Of a stretch of DNA of 57,997 bases, positions 56,946 through 57,997 are shown piece by piece. The position numbers and the translations under genes are program-made. The stretch's first letter is position 1; every line of letters starts with the position of its first letter. Origin of the DNA: Nemertoderma westbladi (taxonomy: Eukaryota > Xenacoelomorpha > Nemertodermatida > Nemertodermatidae); the NCBI GenBank assembly GCA_032718475.1, contig JAUCBJ010007595.1:1-57997 (forward strand). The letters run 5' to 3'. The notes under the pieces were generated by a model that was given only the letters and a program-made list of their open reading frames with translations, did not search any database and was not told the origin of the DNA.

Positions 56946-57997
56946 GTTAGTTTTATTCCAACTCGTATTGTTTTATGTTATATAACAAAATGAATGTACA
57001 ACCAAAATGACGATTAGTGGGATTCTTGTTAAAATAAATCGCCACTCTAGAGTTTGTACTTTTCGGGCAATGTGGTGATGTATGAACTTTTCTATAAGGG
57101 TTTACTGCAACGCTGAATCGAATAGAGCCACTTTCAGAGCCACAAAACGTTGTGGTATGCGAGTTTTCATCAATAATTTAACAATAATTTTCAATTTTGG
57201 TTTTCGGTATGTCAATAGAGGCACCCTATTTATTGTTTAATGTTTTGAGTGTTTCCTATTCGATTCAACATCTCAGTAAACCCTTATAAAAATGACCAAA
57301 TACGAAAATATTAAATTTTAACTTGATTTTCACAATTTACAAATTTAGTGTGCCACGCCCACTTTTCTAGGTACCAAAAATGCCACATCATCGGTCAATT
57401 TAAATGTGTTAAATTTTCTGCCATTCTATTAAGCCTGCCAGAAAACTCCCTCAAACAATGTTAAAATAAAATATTATACATTTTACTGCGAAATATAAAA
57501 TGAAAATATTTATGTGCCGCAATAATATGGTGCCCCAAAAATATCATAGCAGAACATTTTCATGTTTTGGTACCAGTAGTACTCCCTGATTCTCTTAAAA
57601 CCCGCATAAAACCATTAAACGAAATTGCTAAAATTGCTAAAATAAACATTTTGCAATTTGCTTCTCGCAAATTGACACCCTGTGCTTTTCATGAAAATCG
57701 ATATATATGGTTTGTGAAATTTTTAGGTTTTTGGGTTTTATAATTTTCCATGATAGATTTTCCAGATAAATCCCCAATTTTGTAAAATTTTACCTTATCT
57801 TTAAGAAATTATATTGGGTGGACCGTTGTCTGTTGACTGTTGTCTGTCTGTTGACTGTTCTAAGCTAATGAGAGTTGTCAATATCCCTGGAATGCAATTG
57901 GCCAAGAACTGTTCATGTAATTAATTGACTTGACCCTTCATGATGGCATGGGACATATAAAACACACTTCGGTTCAGCAGAGATTTGACATTATCAT

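Larger units (their letters stand above)
54781..57997 (+). repeat. tandem unit 4, partial (C4-A7-B7, runs off the window)
   Basis: Collinear with unit 1 up to the sequence preceding exon A3 (TTCAGCAGAGATTTGACATT), where the window ends, so the next A and B exons are expected within a few hundred bases. Confidence 0.88.

Overview
The window looks like a piece of an AT-rich invertebrate animal genome. It has intron-type splice signals, a BEL/Pao LTR retrotransposon, an APE-type LINE, piggyBac-like and other TTAA-flanked MITEs, and a very long minisatellite. I cannot name the species from sequence alone. There is no bacterial-style operon, CRISPR array, rRNA or tRNA that I can see.

Left part (1-14177): one nearly complete BEL/Pao element on the minus strand. 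Its GC-rich coding sequence stands out from the AT-rich surroundings. The 3' LTR (cut by the window edge) is at 1-516 and the 5' LTR at 13640-14177; they differ at about four of 516 aligned positions, so the insertion is young. Reading leftwards it carries a coiled-coil gag N-terminus, an Asn-rich segment, a capsid-like region, a zinc knuckle and protease, RT, RNase H and integrase. This gag-pol frame is interrupted by one frame change and three stops. An unusual intact ORF of about 844 codons with three CCHC zinc knuckles follows, separated from pol by an array of GGTACTACGTACC hairpins.

Middle part (14178-29267): a minus-strand tetraspan LAPTM/Pasiflora-like gene (15373-15900), an 8.7-kb minisatellite of a 29-bp unit (16225-24919), a decayed LINE endonuclease (25408-25995), a possible signal-peptide ORF (27002-27217), a possible 80-nt exon (27831-27910) and a 617-bp foldback element.

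Right part (29268-57997): the most interesting region. Eighteen tiny sequence blocks of 57 or 45 nt each follow a T-rich tract ending in TATAG (CTAG in one) and precede GTTAGT. All are multiples of three, all would be phase 1-1 exons, and all encode related Thr/Ser/Asn/Asp-rich peptides sharing the core DNSV. They fall into three classes (A, B, C) arranged C-A-B-A-B in a tandem unit of about 6.7-9.3 kb, present in three complete copies plus partial copies at each side. Between the last B and the next C lie two repeat arrays that are reverse complements of each other. Transposons (LINE, solo BEL LTR, TTAA MITEs, a piggyBac-like MITE) have since changed the copies. The best reading is a multi-exon, possibly alternatively spliced gene on the plus strand encoding a mucin-like Thr/Ser-rich stretch. 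The alternative is a satellite-like array that has amplified a former exon. The array runs off the right edge.
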